From Halioglobus sp. (lineage in GTDB: Bacteria; Pseudomonadota; Gammaproteobacteria; Pseudomonadales; Halieaceae): a stretch of 64,000 bases of DNA. The DNA lies in NCBI GenBank assembly GCA_029287595.1, contig JARFQU010000109.1, forward strand, positions 1-64,000. The letters are read 5' to 3'. The notes under the pieces are model-generated. The model was given only the letters and a program-made list of their open reading frames with translations, was not told the origin of the DNA and made no database searches. Positions 25,008 through 33,104 of this stretch are shown one piece after another. Numbering within the stretch: the stretch's first letter is position 1; the number at the start of each line of letters is the position of its first letter. A program made the translations under genes and the position numbers.

Positions 25008-27164
25008 ATGAGTTACATTCGATTGGAAAAAGATGCCGACGGCATCGTGGAACTGATCTTCGACCAGCAGGGCAAATCCGTCAACGTGATGGGTGACGAG
25101 TATGCCGAGGCCATGCCGGGGGCGCTGGATGAGCTGGAAGCGCAGCGCGATTCTATTACCGGGGTTTATATCCGCAGTGGCAAGCCCGGGCAGTTTTTCG
25201 CCGGAGGTGATATCACCCAGATGCTGGAAATGGATCTCGATCCGGACGAGATGGAAAAAGAGCGCATGTTGCAGGGTATTCTCGAGGCGAAAGAGCCCCT
25301 GGCCCGACTGGAGCGATTGGGCGTGCCCATCGCAGTGGGTATCAATGGCCCCGCCCTGGGGGGGGGTTATGAGATCGCCCTGGCCGGTCACCACCGAATC
25401 GCACTCGACAGTCCCGCGGTGAAAGTAGGTTTGCCCGAGGCCATGCTGGGCCTGATGCCCGGCGCTGGCGGCGTGGTGCGTATGGTGCGTTTGCTGGGCA
25501 TGCAGGAGGCCCTGACGCTGATCTCCCAGGGTAAACAGCTCAACGCCCAGCGAGCGCTGGAAAAAGGTTTACTGCACGAACTGGCGAGTTCGGAACAGGA
25601 GATGGCGGCGAAGGCCAAGGCCTGGATCACAGCCAACCCGGGGGCGAAGCAGCCCTGGGAACAGCCTGGCTACACTATTCCCGGGGGCGGCCCGCAGGAC
25701 CCGGCCACCCAGGGACTGACCTACTTTGGCCCGGTGAACGTTATGGTGCAGACCAAGGGCAATATGCCCGCACAGCAGGTGATTATGGCGGCGGTGATCG
25801 ATACCGCCCGGGTGGATTACGCTACCGCGCAGGTCATTGAGGCGCGCTATTTCCAGCGTCTGCTGCTGGATCAGGTGGCGCGCAACATGATGACCACTTT
25901 TTTTGTGCAGATGAATAAAATGGATGCCGGTGCTTCAAGGCCGGATGGCATTGAGAAGACCGAGGTGAAAAAGCTTGGCATCCTCGGTGCCGGGGTGATG
26001 GGCGGTGGAATTGCCTTTGCCGCCGCCAAGGTGGGCATCGACGTGGTCCTCAAGGACCTGAACCAGGACAACGCGGACAAGGGTAAGGCCTATGCCTTGG
26101 CTGCCTGCGAGCGAAGCCGGCGCATCGACGAGGAGCAGGCAGGGCAGATACTGGCGCGCATTCACCCCACCGCCGAGGTAAGCGACCTGGCGGGCTGTGA
26201 CCTGGTGATTGAGGCCGTGTTTGAAAACCGCGAGGTTAAAGCCGCGGTCACTCGGGAAACCGAAGCGGTGCTGGGTGAGTCAGCTATTTTTGCTACCAAC
26301 ACCTCGGCTCTGCCGATCACTGAGCTGGCGCAAGCCTCGGTGCGGCCACAGAACTTTATCGGCATGCATTTCTTTTCTCCCGCTGAGCGCATGCCCCTGG
26401 TGGAGATCATCACCGGGGCGCAGACCTCCGACGAGGCGCTGGCCCGGGCTTTTGACCTGACCCAGCAGTTGGGCAAGAAACCCATTGTGGTGAAAGATGC
26501 CCCGGGTTTCTTCACCACCCGGGTGATCGGCCAAACCATTACCCAGGGGCAGCGCATGCTCGCTGAGGGGGTTAATCCCGCGTTAATCGAAAATGCTGCT
26601 GCTTTTAACGGATCGCCGATGGGCCCCCTGGAAACCCTGGATAGCATCTCACTGGAAACGGCCTATCACGCTGCCCGGCAGCAAAGCGCAGATGCCGAGG
26701 CGGCGGGAGAGGTGGTGGAGCCGCGGCCGGAGTCCGAGGTCATTCGCATCATGGTTGAGGAGGCGCAGCGCGTCGGGCAGGCGAAGGGCGCAGGGTTCTA
26801 CGATTACGACGCAAACGGCAAGAAAGTGAAGACCTGGGCGGGACTCAAGGACCTGTTCGCGCCGAATGGCTATGTGGAAATGCCCTTTGCAGATGTAAAG
26901 GACCGCTTGCTCTTCCCCCAGGTGCTGGAGGCGATCCGCATTATGGAGGAAGGTGTTCTGACCTCCGTGGGGGACGGCAATATTGGTTCTATCATGGGCA
27001 TTGGGTTCCCGCCCCATACCGGTGGTGTCTACCAGTGCGTCAACGCCTACGGAGTGCAGGCCTTTGCCCATCGCGCCAGGGAGCTGGCGCATAAGTACGG
27101 TGCGGCTTTTGAGCCGCCGCAACTGCTGCTGGATATGGCTAGCGAGGGCAGGAGCTTCTCCTGA
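25008..27164 (+). CDS. Enoyl-CoA hydratase / 3-hydroxyacyl-CoA dehydrogenase (FadJ-like)
   Basis: The 718-residue protein combines two activities. The N-terminal crotonase domain shows GQFFAGGDITQML and NGPALGGGYEIALAGHHRIAL, with VGLPEAMLGLMPGAGG carrying the second acidic site. The Rossmann domain begins GILGAGVMGGGIAFAAAKVG (NAD-binding), with IGMHFFSPAERMPLVEII for the catalytic histidine-glutamate pair, followed by two C-terminal helical domains (DAPGFFTTRV). It hydrates enoyl-CoA and oxidises the 3-hydroxy product, feeding the thiolase encoded 28 bp upstream. Start at 25008 gives the normal N-terminus MSYIRLEKDADGIVEL. Confidence 0.93.
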   Translation: MSYIRLEKDADGIVELIFDQQGKSVNVMGDEYAEAMPGALDELEAQRDSITGVYIRSGKPGQFFAGGDITQMLEMDLDPDEMEKERMLQGILEAKEPLARLERLGVPIAVGINGPALGGGYEIALAGHHRIALDSPAVKVGLPEAMLGLMPGAGGVVRMVRLLGMQEALTLISQGKQLNAQRALEKGLLHELASSEQEMAAKAKAWITANPGAKQPWEQPGYTIPGGGPQDPATQGLTYFGPVNVMVQTKGNMPAQQVIMAAVIDTARVDYATAQVIEARYFQRLLLDQVARNMMTTFFVQMNKMDAGASRPDGIEKTEVKKLGILGAGVMGGGIAFAAAKVGIDVVLKDLNQDNADKGKAYALAACERSRRIDEEQAGQILARIHPTAEVSDLAGCDLVIEAVFENREVKAAVTRETEAVLGESAIFATNTSALPITELAQASVRPQNFIGMHFFSPAERMPLVEIITGAQTSDEALARAFDLTQQLGKKPIVVKDAPGFFTTRVIGQTITQGQRMLAEGVNPALIENAAAFNGSPMGPLETLDSISLETAYHAARQQSADAEAAGEVVEPRPESEVIRIMVEEAQRVGQAKGAGFYDYDANGKKVKTWAGLKDLFAPNGYVEMPFADVKDRLLFPQVLEAIRIMEEGVLTSVGDGNIGSIMGIGFPPHTGGVYQCVNAYGVQAFAHRARELAHKYGAAFEPPQLLLDMASEGRSFS

Positions 27165-27278
27165 AGTCGCCGGCCAGTCGCGCGTTCAGCGTGCAGCCCG
27201 ACCGGGGTGCTGCATGCCCATTGATCCTCGCTGCTGTTACTATCGTATACACAGATAATATCTAATGAAGGGATCCCC

Positions 27279-27935
27279 ATGTCGGATGAACTATCTGCGG
27301 CGCAGGCAGCCAATGGAGAAGACGCCGATACGGCCAGCACTATGGAGATGCCAGTCGAGCAAAGTCCCGCCCTGGCATTAACGAAGCACGCAGCGATCCA
27401 TCTGCTGCTGTGGGTTGTGGTATTTTCCCTGTACGCCGCAGCCGACAGCTGGTACCTGCTGACCAATCTCGGGCTGGCGCTGTTGCTCAGCGTGATGACG
27501 GGCCTGCTCGCGGGAATTACCACCACCACCCTGGTGCATGAATGGTTCCACTTGCTGGGCGCTTGGCGCTCGGGTGGCGCCTACAGTATTCCTGCCAAAC
27601 CCGGCTTGTTTGTCTACGACTGGAAATTTGCCGATAACACCGTAGGGCAGTTCAATATCATGAGTGTGGCCGGCAGTGTGGGCGGCGCTATTGCGTTACT
27701 GCTGCTGTGGTATGCGCTGCCGGTGCCCAACCCCGGACGCGCCGCTGTACTGGCGGGTGCTGTGGCCAGCTTCGCCTTTGCCGGGGCCATTGAGTGGCCG
27801 GTGTTGGCGCGCACGCGTCACAGCCGCGACCCCCTGGCGGAGCTGTCCAAGATTACCCCCCCGGTATTGCTGCGCAGCCTGTTGGTGGGGGTAGTCGTCG
27901 GTGGACTGGTGTTGCTGGCCTATCATCCCGACTAG
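27279..27935 (+). CDS. Membrane protein of unknown function with HEXXH motif
   Basis: About 35 polar residues precede four to six membrane segments in 218 residues. The second segment leads into TTTLVHEWFHLLGAW, giving HEWFH (His87, Glu88, His91), the zinc-binding signature of metalloproteases. It is placed at a membrane boundary as in site-2-protease-like M50 proteins. A later conserved-looking NIMSVAGSVGGAI could correspond to the third-ligand region, but no clear LDG is seen, so catalysis is uncertain. I do not recognise the family. A GATAAT 10 box-like sequence lies 20 bp upstream. It ends tail-to-tail with the DUF1329 gene, sharing CTAG. Confidence 0.65.
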   Translation: MSDELSAAQAANGEDADTASTMEMPVEQSPALALTKHAAIHLLLWVVVFSLYAAADSWYLLTNLGLALLLSVMTGLLAGITTTTLVHEWFHLLGAWRSGGAYSIPAKPGLFVYDWKFADNTVGQFNIMSVAGSVGGAIALLLLWYALPVPNPGRAAVLAGAVASFAFAGAIEWPVLARTRHSRDPLAELSKITPPVLLRSLLVGVVVGGLVLLAYHPD

Positions 27936-29290
27936 CGCACCCCACCGCGGGCCAGGCCCTTGGGTGAAAAGTACTTCTCGTTTTGCTTGACGCCAACACG
28001 GTATTCACCAGGGATGGGCTTGCCGTTCAGGTTGTAGATATTCTGTAGCAGGTCATAGGCGCCGTAGGCTGAGCCAAAACCCGATTTGAGGTCGTACAGG
28101 TTGGCCGCGTAGTTGTACTGTACGCGCCACAGCTGGTCCCGGCCGTCATACATCTCACCGGCCACGGCCAGCCAGCTGTCTTCATCGATGTAGAAGGTAC
28201 GGCGGCTGTAGAGGTGGCGGCTGCCCTCTTTCAGGTGGGAGTCGACAACCCAGACCCGGTGTTTTTCCCAGCGTATCGCATCCGGGTCGAGGAATTTTTC
28301 CCCCAGCATATCCTCTACTTTTTTCTGAAAGACGAAGTCATAGCTGTTGGCGGGGATAATAATTTCCTTCTTGCCCATCAGGGTCCAGTTGAAGCGTTCC
28401 GGCGAGCCGTTGTAGATAAACGAGTCGTCGTAGGTGGTAGTGCCCGCAACCCCGGGGTTGGGCGTGTCAAAAGCGACTGCCGGGGCCAGGCGCACCCGGC
28501 GCTGGCCCACCAGGTACTGCCAGGCCTTGCGCCCTTTGCCCGCGGTGTAGTCTGCCCCCGGCTCGTGCACCAGCAGGATTTCCCCGGCACGCCGCGCCGG
28601 GGCTTTATAGTTTATGCGCAACTTGGTCCAGTTGTTTTCCCCTACCAGCTCGTCTGGATTCCTGAACATGGGAAACACGGAGCTGGACACCGCCGTGGTG
28701 GACAGCACCGGCTTGCCATTGGAGCCCACGTAGTACACGTCGTAGTCCATGTTGAAATCGGTGCCGTAGCGCACCATGTGGTTCCACATCACTTCCAGTG
28801 CTGACTGGGGAATGGGGAAGGGTACCCCGGGATAGTTGCCATCAATTTTCTGGCCGTCCTCTACCAGGGTCGCCCCGGTGGCATTTTTCAGGGTATTGGC
28901 ATAGTACCAGTCTGGTCGTATGGTCCCACGGTGGCTGGGGTAGACGTGCATCTTGTAACCGTCCGCGCCGAACTTCTCGAACATCCCCCGCGTACCCACG
29001 GTCAGGTTGTCGGCGTGTTCTTTCCAGTTGCTGCCGTCAATGGTAAACAGCGGCTGCTCGTCGGCGTAGGGGTTGGTATAGTTGCCCGAGCCGGGTACGA
29101 AATCTGCCGGGATGGCCGTGCCCTGTGAATTCCACGGGGGGATGGAGCCATCGGCATTGCCCGCCATTTCCGCGCCCATGGGGGTGAGGTCCTGGCCCAG
29201 GCGGGCCGCTTCCTCGGGGGAGACTGCGCCCAGAGTCGAACCCGCCGCGAGCGAAGTCAGGTAAAGTGCCGTCAGAGTCTGTTTGATCAT
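27932..29290 (-). CDS. DUF1329 family protein
   Basis: A signal peptide (MIKQTLTALYLTSLAAGSTLGA) precedes a 430-residue mature protein. AVSPEEAARLGQDLTPMGAE, the tryptophan/tyrosine-rich beta strands, PNPGVAGTTTYDDSFIYNGS and FYIDEDSWLAVAGEMYDGRD all match DUF1329. This LolA-like periplasmic family is usually found in operons with DUF1302 barrels and RND-type lipid exporters. Those partners are not adjacent here. It may shuttle hydrophobic compounds between membranes. A cytochrome P450 lies 117 bp upstream on the same strand, so cargo related to its substrate is conceivable. Confidence 0.88.
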   Translation of the reverse strand: MIKQTLTALYLTSLAAGSTLGAVSPEEAARLGQDLTPMGAEMAGNADGSIPPWNSQGTAIPADFVPGSGNYTNPYADEQPLFTIDGSNWKEHADNLTVGTRGMFEKFGADGYKMHVYPSHRGTIRPDWYYANTLKNATGATLVEDGQKIDGNYPGVPFPIPQSALEVMWNHMVRYGTDFNMDYDVYYVGSNGKPVLSTTAVSSSVFPMFRNPDELVGENNWTKLRINYKAPARRAGEILLVHEPGADYTAGKGRKAWQYLVGQRRVRLAPAVAFDTPNPGVAGTTTYDDSFIYNGSPERFNWTLMGKKEIIIPANSYDFVFQKKVEDMLGEKFLDPDAIRWEKHRVWVVDSHLKEGSRHLYSRRTFYIDEDSWLAVAGEMYDGRDQLWRVQYNYAANLYDLKSGFGSAYGAYDLLQNIYNLNGKPIPGEYRVGVKQNEKYFSPKGLARGGVR

Positions 29291-29407
29291 CGTGGGTCTA
29301 GCTCCTGTCGTTATCTTTATATTGCAGAAGACTAGATCAGATACCCGAATATTGCCACTTTGGCCCTGCTGCTTTTGGCTGCCTTCGCAGCGCGTGTAGT
29401 CAGTCGC

Positions 29408-30664
29408 TTATGCCGCGCTGGCGTTTGTCACCTCGGGATCAAAGCGGATGTTCATTTCTTTCATGGCGTTGACGAAGAAGGAACGCACAAATTTGGGCTG
29501 GTCCAGGAACTTCGGGTTGCGCAGGCGCGGGATGATCTCCTCGAACATAATGCGCAATTCCAGGCGTGCCAGGTGGGTGCCTATGCAGAAGTGCTGGCCG
29601 ATGCCGAAGGAGCGCAGCTGGTTGTAAAGGTCCGGCATGCGCTCGGCCCGGGTGACGTCAAATGCCATGGCATCGGGCCCGAACACGTCCTCGTCATGGT
29701 TGATGGTGTGGTAGTGCAGCAGGACCTTGTCACCCTGCTTGATATGTTGTCCACCGAGTTCGGTATCGTGCATCGCCGTGCGGCGCATTGATATGAAGGC
29801 GGTGTTATAGCGCAGGATTTCCTCGCAGGCATTGGCAATCTTGTCCGGGTTGTCCACCAGGTATTGTAATTGGTCGGGGTGCTCCATCAGTAGGCGCATG
29901 CCCTGGGCGATCACCGTGCGGGTGGACTCGTTGCCGCCGACCAGGATAAGGATGAACATCCAGCCAAACAGGTCTTCAGAGATCGGTGCGCCATCTAATT
30001 CCGCGTCCAGCAGGGCGCCGGTAATATTGTCCATGGGTTCGCTTTGGTGCTTCGCAGCCAGGTTCATGGCGTACTGGATGACCTCCAGCGACGCCATTTG
30101 GCCCTCGAGTTCCGAGATGGACATATCGGGGTCGTCGGCAAAGATCATGGTGTTGGTCCAGTCGAAGAACTTTTTGCGGTCTTCCAGCGGCACTCCCAGC
30201 AACTCCAGAATCGCGATCAGTGGCAATTCCGCTGCCACCCCTTCCACAAACTCGCACTCGCCGCGGCTGGCTACGGCATCGACGATGCGCCTGGCGTGTT
30301 CGCGGAATTTGGGCTCATAGGATTCCACCCGCTTGGGGGTGAAGGCGTTGCGCACGATGCGTCGCACCTTCTGGTGCTGCGGCGGGTCCATATTGATGAT
30401 GGTGTTGGAGTGGATGCCATCGACCATCTCCTGGTCGTATTCCATGGGGAATGCACTTCTGGCGGCAGAGGAATACAGTGAGGGGTTCTTGGAGACCAGG
30501 TCCAGGTCCTCGCGACGCGTTACCACCCAGTAGGGTACGCCAGTCAGCGGGTCTTCCATATGAACGACCGGACCCGCCTCCCTGATTTCCCGCAGTTTTT
30601 GATAGGGCATACCCTGGGCATAGGTATCAGGGTCCAGCAGATTGGCGAAGGGGCATTGGCTCAT
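29408..30664 (-). CDS. Cytochrome P450
   Basis: This soluble bacterial P450 of 418 residues has heme-ligand Cys360 in SFGIGQHFCIGTHLARLE, the ExxR pair in ACEEILRYNTAFISMRR, and I-helix LVGGNESTRTVI. The I-helix reads GGNEST where most have (A/G)GxxTT. The wording resembles the actinobacterial and proteobacterial steroid/terpene P450s (CYP125/142-like neighbourhood), but assignment needs a tree. It would need a ferredoxin and reductase from elsewhere, as none is encoded here. Fatty-acid or sterol side-chain hydroxylation followed by the beta-oxidation genes in this window is a reasonable inference. Confidence 0.93.
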   Translation of the reverse strand: MSQCPFANLLDPDTYAQGMPYQKLREIREAGPVVHMEDPLTGVPYWVVTRREDLDLVSKNPSLYSSAARSAFPMEYDQEMVDGIHSNTIINMDPPQHQKVRRIVRNAFTPKRVESYEPKFREHARRIVDAVASRGECEFVEGVAAELPLIAILELLGVPLEDRKKFFDWTNTMIFADDPDMSISELEGQMASLEVIQYAMNLAAKHQSEPMDNITGALLDAELDGAPISEDLFGWMFILILVGGNESTRTVIAQGMRLLMEHPDQLQYLVDNPDKIANACEEILRYNTAFISMRRTAMHDTELGGQHIKQGDKVLLHYHTINHDEDVFGPDAMAFDVTRAERMPDLYNQLRSFGIGQHFCIGTHLARLELRIMFEEIIPRLRNPKFLDQPKFVRSFFVNAMKEMNIRFDPEVTNASAA

Positions 30665-30857
30665 GGTGGGCTCCGGTAATCAACAAAAAACTAACGACTA
30701 ATAGGTTGTAGTTAATTGTGGCACAGGTGTCAGTCCGGGTAAAGCTTCATTGGTTATAAGCTCACCCTTTTTTAGATCCACCGCGTGTTATAGGGCTGCT
30801 CGGGAAATCATCGAAATAGTGTGTTTTTGGGCCTGGGTTTGGTTTCGGCCAGCGGGT

Positions 30858-30924
30858 CCGGGCGGGAAAGTGTTTCTCACCAAGCGAATATCGTGGAGCG
30901 ACTGAGAAACACTTTCCCGCCCGG
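30858..30924. repeat. 22-bp perfect inverted repeat with 23-bp loop in the 311-bp P450/comM intergenic region
   Basis: Arms at 30858-30879 and 30903-30924 are perfect reverse complements (core GGGAAAGTGTTTCTCA). Pairing continues outward with one bulged C. The structure begins about 50 bp downstream of the comM stop on the minus strand and 194 bp upstream of the P450 start. No T-run follows on either strand, so a simple intrinsic terminator is unlikely. The rest of the 311-bp gap (30665-30975) holds no gene I can support. A weak, interrupted dyad CTAACGAC/GTTGTAGTTA lies near 30700 upstream of the P450 and could be an operator. Confidence 0.85.
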
Positions 30925-30975
30925 GACCGATTGAGCATCTTTGAGCAAGGCGAGCCCGTTAGTGCAGGTCTGATT

Positions 30976-32475
30976 TTATGTCTCCAGATCCAGGTTACGA
31001 TAAGCGAGCGCTTCGCTGATATGGCTGCTGCCGACGGCGTCTGAGCCCGCGAGGTCTGCAATGGTACGCGCTACCCGCAGGGTCCTGTGCAGCGCCCGGG
31101 CAGACAACTGCAGGCGCTGCGCCGCGGCTGCCAGTGCTGCTTCCTGGGCGGAATCGATTGCGCAGGTGCTGGCCAGGCGGGCTGGAGGCAGCAGCGCGTT
31201 GGGGGTTCCCTGGCGCTGCAGTTGCACTTCCCGGCTGCGCCGCACCCTGGCGCGCACCGTTGTGGAGTCCTCGCCCGCGGGGCCCGGCCTGAGCAGCTCT
31301 GACGCCGGCACCCGGCAGACGGGAACATGCAGGTCGATGCGGTCCAGCAGGGGGCCGGAGATGCGGGAGCGATAGCGCTGGACCTGGTCGGGCGTGCAGC
31401 GGCAATGTCGCTCCGGGTCCCCCAGGTAGCCGCAGGGGCAGGGGTTCATTGCCGCTATCAGCTGGAAGCGCGCAGGGTACACCACTTTTTGCCGCGCCCG
31501 GGACACGTTGATTTCGCCCGATTCCATGGGTTCACGCAACACCTCCAGGCTGTGGCGGGTGAACTCGGGCAACTCGTCGAGAAACAGTACGCCCCCATGC
31601 GCCAGGGAAATCTCACCGGGGCGGGGCTTGCTGCCACCGCCCACCAATGCGACGGCACTGCAGGTGTGATGTGGGCTGCGAAAAGGACGCCTGAAACCAT
31701 GGCCGGCATTGGCGTAGTGGTAACTGTCCCGCAGGGCCAGTCCGGTCAGCGCCTCCTCCGCACCTGCCGGGGGGAGAATGCCCGGCAGGCGGCTGGCCAG
31801 CAGGGTCTTTCCCGTACCGGGTGGGCCGTACAACAGCAGGTTGTGGCCGCCACTGGCGGCTATTTCCAGTGCCCGCCGGGCGCTGTTCTGGCCGATTATG
31901 TCCTGCAGGTCAGGGTAATCTTCGCGGTCGGCCCCATCGCGAGGTGCCTGGGCCATGATGGTTTGGCTGCCGTTGAGGTGGGCGCACAAGCTCAGCAGGT
32001 CTGTTGCCGGGATAATGTAACTGCCGGGCACCTGTGCCGCGACTGCGGCGTTTTCCGCCGGCACCACCAGCTTGCGCCCGGTATCCAGTGCCGCGCGGGC
32101 CGCCGCGAGGGTGCCTGGCCCTGGCCTCAGGCTGCCGTCCAGTGCCAGTTCCCCCAGGCATTCGTGCGCCTGCAGCCTATCTTCCGGGACCTGCCCCGAG
32201 GCAGTGAGAATGCCCAGCGCGATAGGCAGGTCGAAGCGCCCGCCCTCCTTGGGCAAATCTGCGGGGGCCAGGCTCACCGTGATTCGGCGGTCAGGAAATT
32301 CGAAATGGGAATTGAGAATGGCGCTGCGTACCCGGTCCTTGCTTTCACGCACCGCGGTTTCGGGCATGCCGACAATATGGAAGGCGGGCAGGCCATTGGA
32401 AAGGTGGGTCTCCACCCTGACCAGGGGCGCCTCCAGGCCGGTCAGGGCCCTGCTGTAAACGATCGATAATTCCAT
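30976..32475 (-). CDS. comM: ComM/YifB family AAA+ helicase
   Basis: The 499-residue protein starts with the ComM N-domain (RALTGLEAPLVRVETHLSNG, HIVGMPETAVRESKDRVRSA). The Mg-chelatase-like AAA+ core has Walker A GPPGTGKTLLA, GGVLFLDELPEF as Walker B, then MNPCPCGYLGDPERHC, the C-rich loop typical of the family. The C-terminal domain ends with ARTIADLAGS and ISEALAYR. In Vibrio, ComM is a hexameric helicase promoting branch migration during natural transformation; presence here does not prove competence. ubiK lies 46 bp upstream on the same strand. Confidence 0.94.
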   Translation of the reverse strand: MELSIVYSRALTGLEAPLVRVETHLSNGLPAFHIVGMPETAVRESKDRVRSAILNSHFEFPDRRITVSLAPADLPKEGGRFDLPIALGILTASGQVPEDRLQAHECLGELALDGSLRPGPGTLAAARAALDTGRKLVVPAENAAVAAQVPGSYIIPATDLLSLCAHLNGSQTIMAQAPRDGADREDYPDLQDIIGQNSARRALEIAASGGHNLLLYGPPGTGKTLLASRLPGILPPAGAEEALTGLALRDSYHYANAGHGFRRPFRSPHHTCSAVALVGGGSKPRPGEISLAHGGVLFLDELPEFTRHSLEVLREPMESGEINVSRARQKVVYPARFQLIAAMNPCPCGYLGDPERHCRCTPDQVQRYRSRISGPLLDRIDLHVPVCRVPASELLRPGPAGEDSTTVRARVRRSREVQLQRQGTPNALLPPARLASTCAIDSAQEAALAAAAQRLQLSARALHRTLRVARTIADLAGSDAVGSSHISEALAYRNLDLET

Positions 32476-32521
32476 GGCTCATCCGTGAGCGCCGGGTTAG
32501 TGGCCCGATTCCGGGCCCGCG

Positions 32522-32785
32522 TCAGTCGCTGCTGCTAATGCCTTCCAGTTCCCGCCCCAGTTGTTCCAGTTCCTGTTCCAGTTGCTCTACCCTGGCGCGA
32601 GTGCGCTGCAGGATCTCGGCCTGCGCATCGAACTCCTCCCGGCTAACCACATCCAGGCGCGCCAGGGCGGACTGGGCCAGGGCGCGGGCGCTCTTGTCCA
32701 TCTCACTGCCCAGCCCGCTGCCGCCCAGCAGTTCGCCAACCTGTTGCAGTACTTCCCAGGGGGGAGGAGGGGGTTTCAGTGCCAT
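32522..32785 (-). CDS. ubiK: UbiK (BMFP/YqiC) ubiquinone biosynthesis accessory factor
   Basis: At 87 residues it has the usual BMFP length. An amphipathic N-terminal helix (WEVLQQVGELLGG) precedes VSREEFDAQAEILQRTRARV, and the C-terminus is a trimeric coiled coil with leucines every seven residues (VEQLEQELEQLGRELEG). The first ten residues (MALKPPPPPW) are proline-rich, which differs from most homologues. UbiK binds UbiJ and lipids in the aerobic ubiquinone complex. It sits directly upstream of comM, a common gammaproteobacterial neighbour order. Confidence 0.88.
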   Translation of the reverse strand: MALKPPPPPWEVLQQVGELLGGSGLGSEMDKSARALAQSALARLDVVSREEFDAQAEILQRTRARVEQLEQELEQLGRELEGISSSD

Positions 32786-32864
32786 GCTTGCTGTCGCCAG
32801 TGTAGTGAATGTGCGTGTCGAGGATTCTAGAGGAAATTACCGGTCAGGCACAGCTCAGCGGGAC

Positions 32865-32897
32865 GCACTATTTCGGTGCACTGCACCATATTGGAGC
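32865..32897 (+). promoter_or_regulatory. Tandem NtrC-type enhancer sites
   Basis: Two 15-bp dyads follow the GCAC-N7-GTGC pattern of NtrC sites. Site 1, GCACTATTTCGGTGC (32865-32879), has both outer half-sites perfect. Site 2, GCACCATATTGGAGC (32883-32897), matches GCACCA-N3-TGGTGC except for one base. Their centres are 18 bp apart and 110-130 bp upstream of the sigma-54 element, the usual enhancer distance. Confidence 0.75.
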
Positions 32898-32986
32898 GAA
32901 AAGAGGTGATTTTTTTTGTGCGTTGGTCTACCTGTGTCAAGGTAATAATCCCCTAACTCTTTGAAAGTTAATATGTATTATGCCGC

Positions 32987-33002
32987 TGGCACACCCCGTG
33001 CA
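32987..33002 (+). promoter_or_regulatory. Sigma-54 (-24/-12) promoter of torF-glnK-amtB
   Basis: TGGCACACCCCGTGCA fits the RpoN consensus TGGCAC-N5-TTGCA with one mismatch, and keeps the invariant GG-N10-GC spacing. Transcription would start near 33013, leaving a 5' leader of about 90 nt before torF. Two NtrC-type sites upstream strengthen the call. The whole 319-bp ubiK-torF gap is thus explained by regulation. Confidence 0.8.
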
Positions 33003-33104
33003 GACAGAGAGTGACAGATCGTGTTTAGCGCGCACCATGCGCCCGTAGCAAGTCGACGCGACACATTTTCTGTAAACCAGAAACAAACCATGGAGATTTG
33101 AAAC

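Noticed and set aside
30762-31061. A 99-codon minus-strand frame between P450 and comM.
   Set aside because: It crosses the large inverted repeat and the comM 3' end in another frame, and encodes a basic, low-information product.
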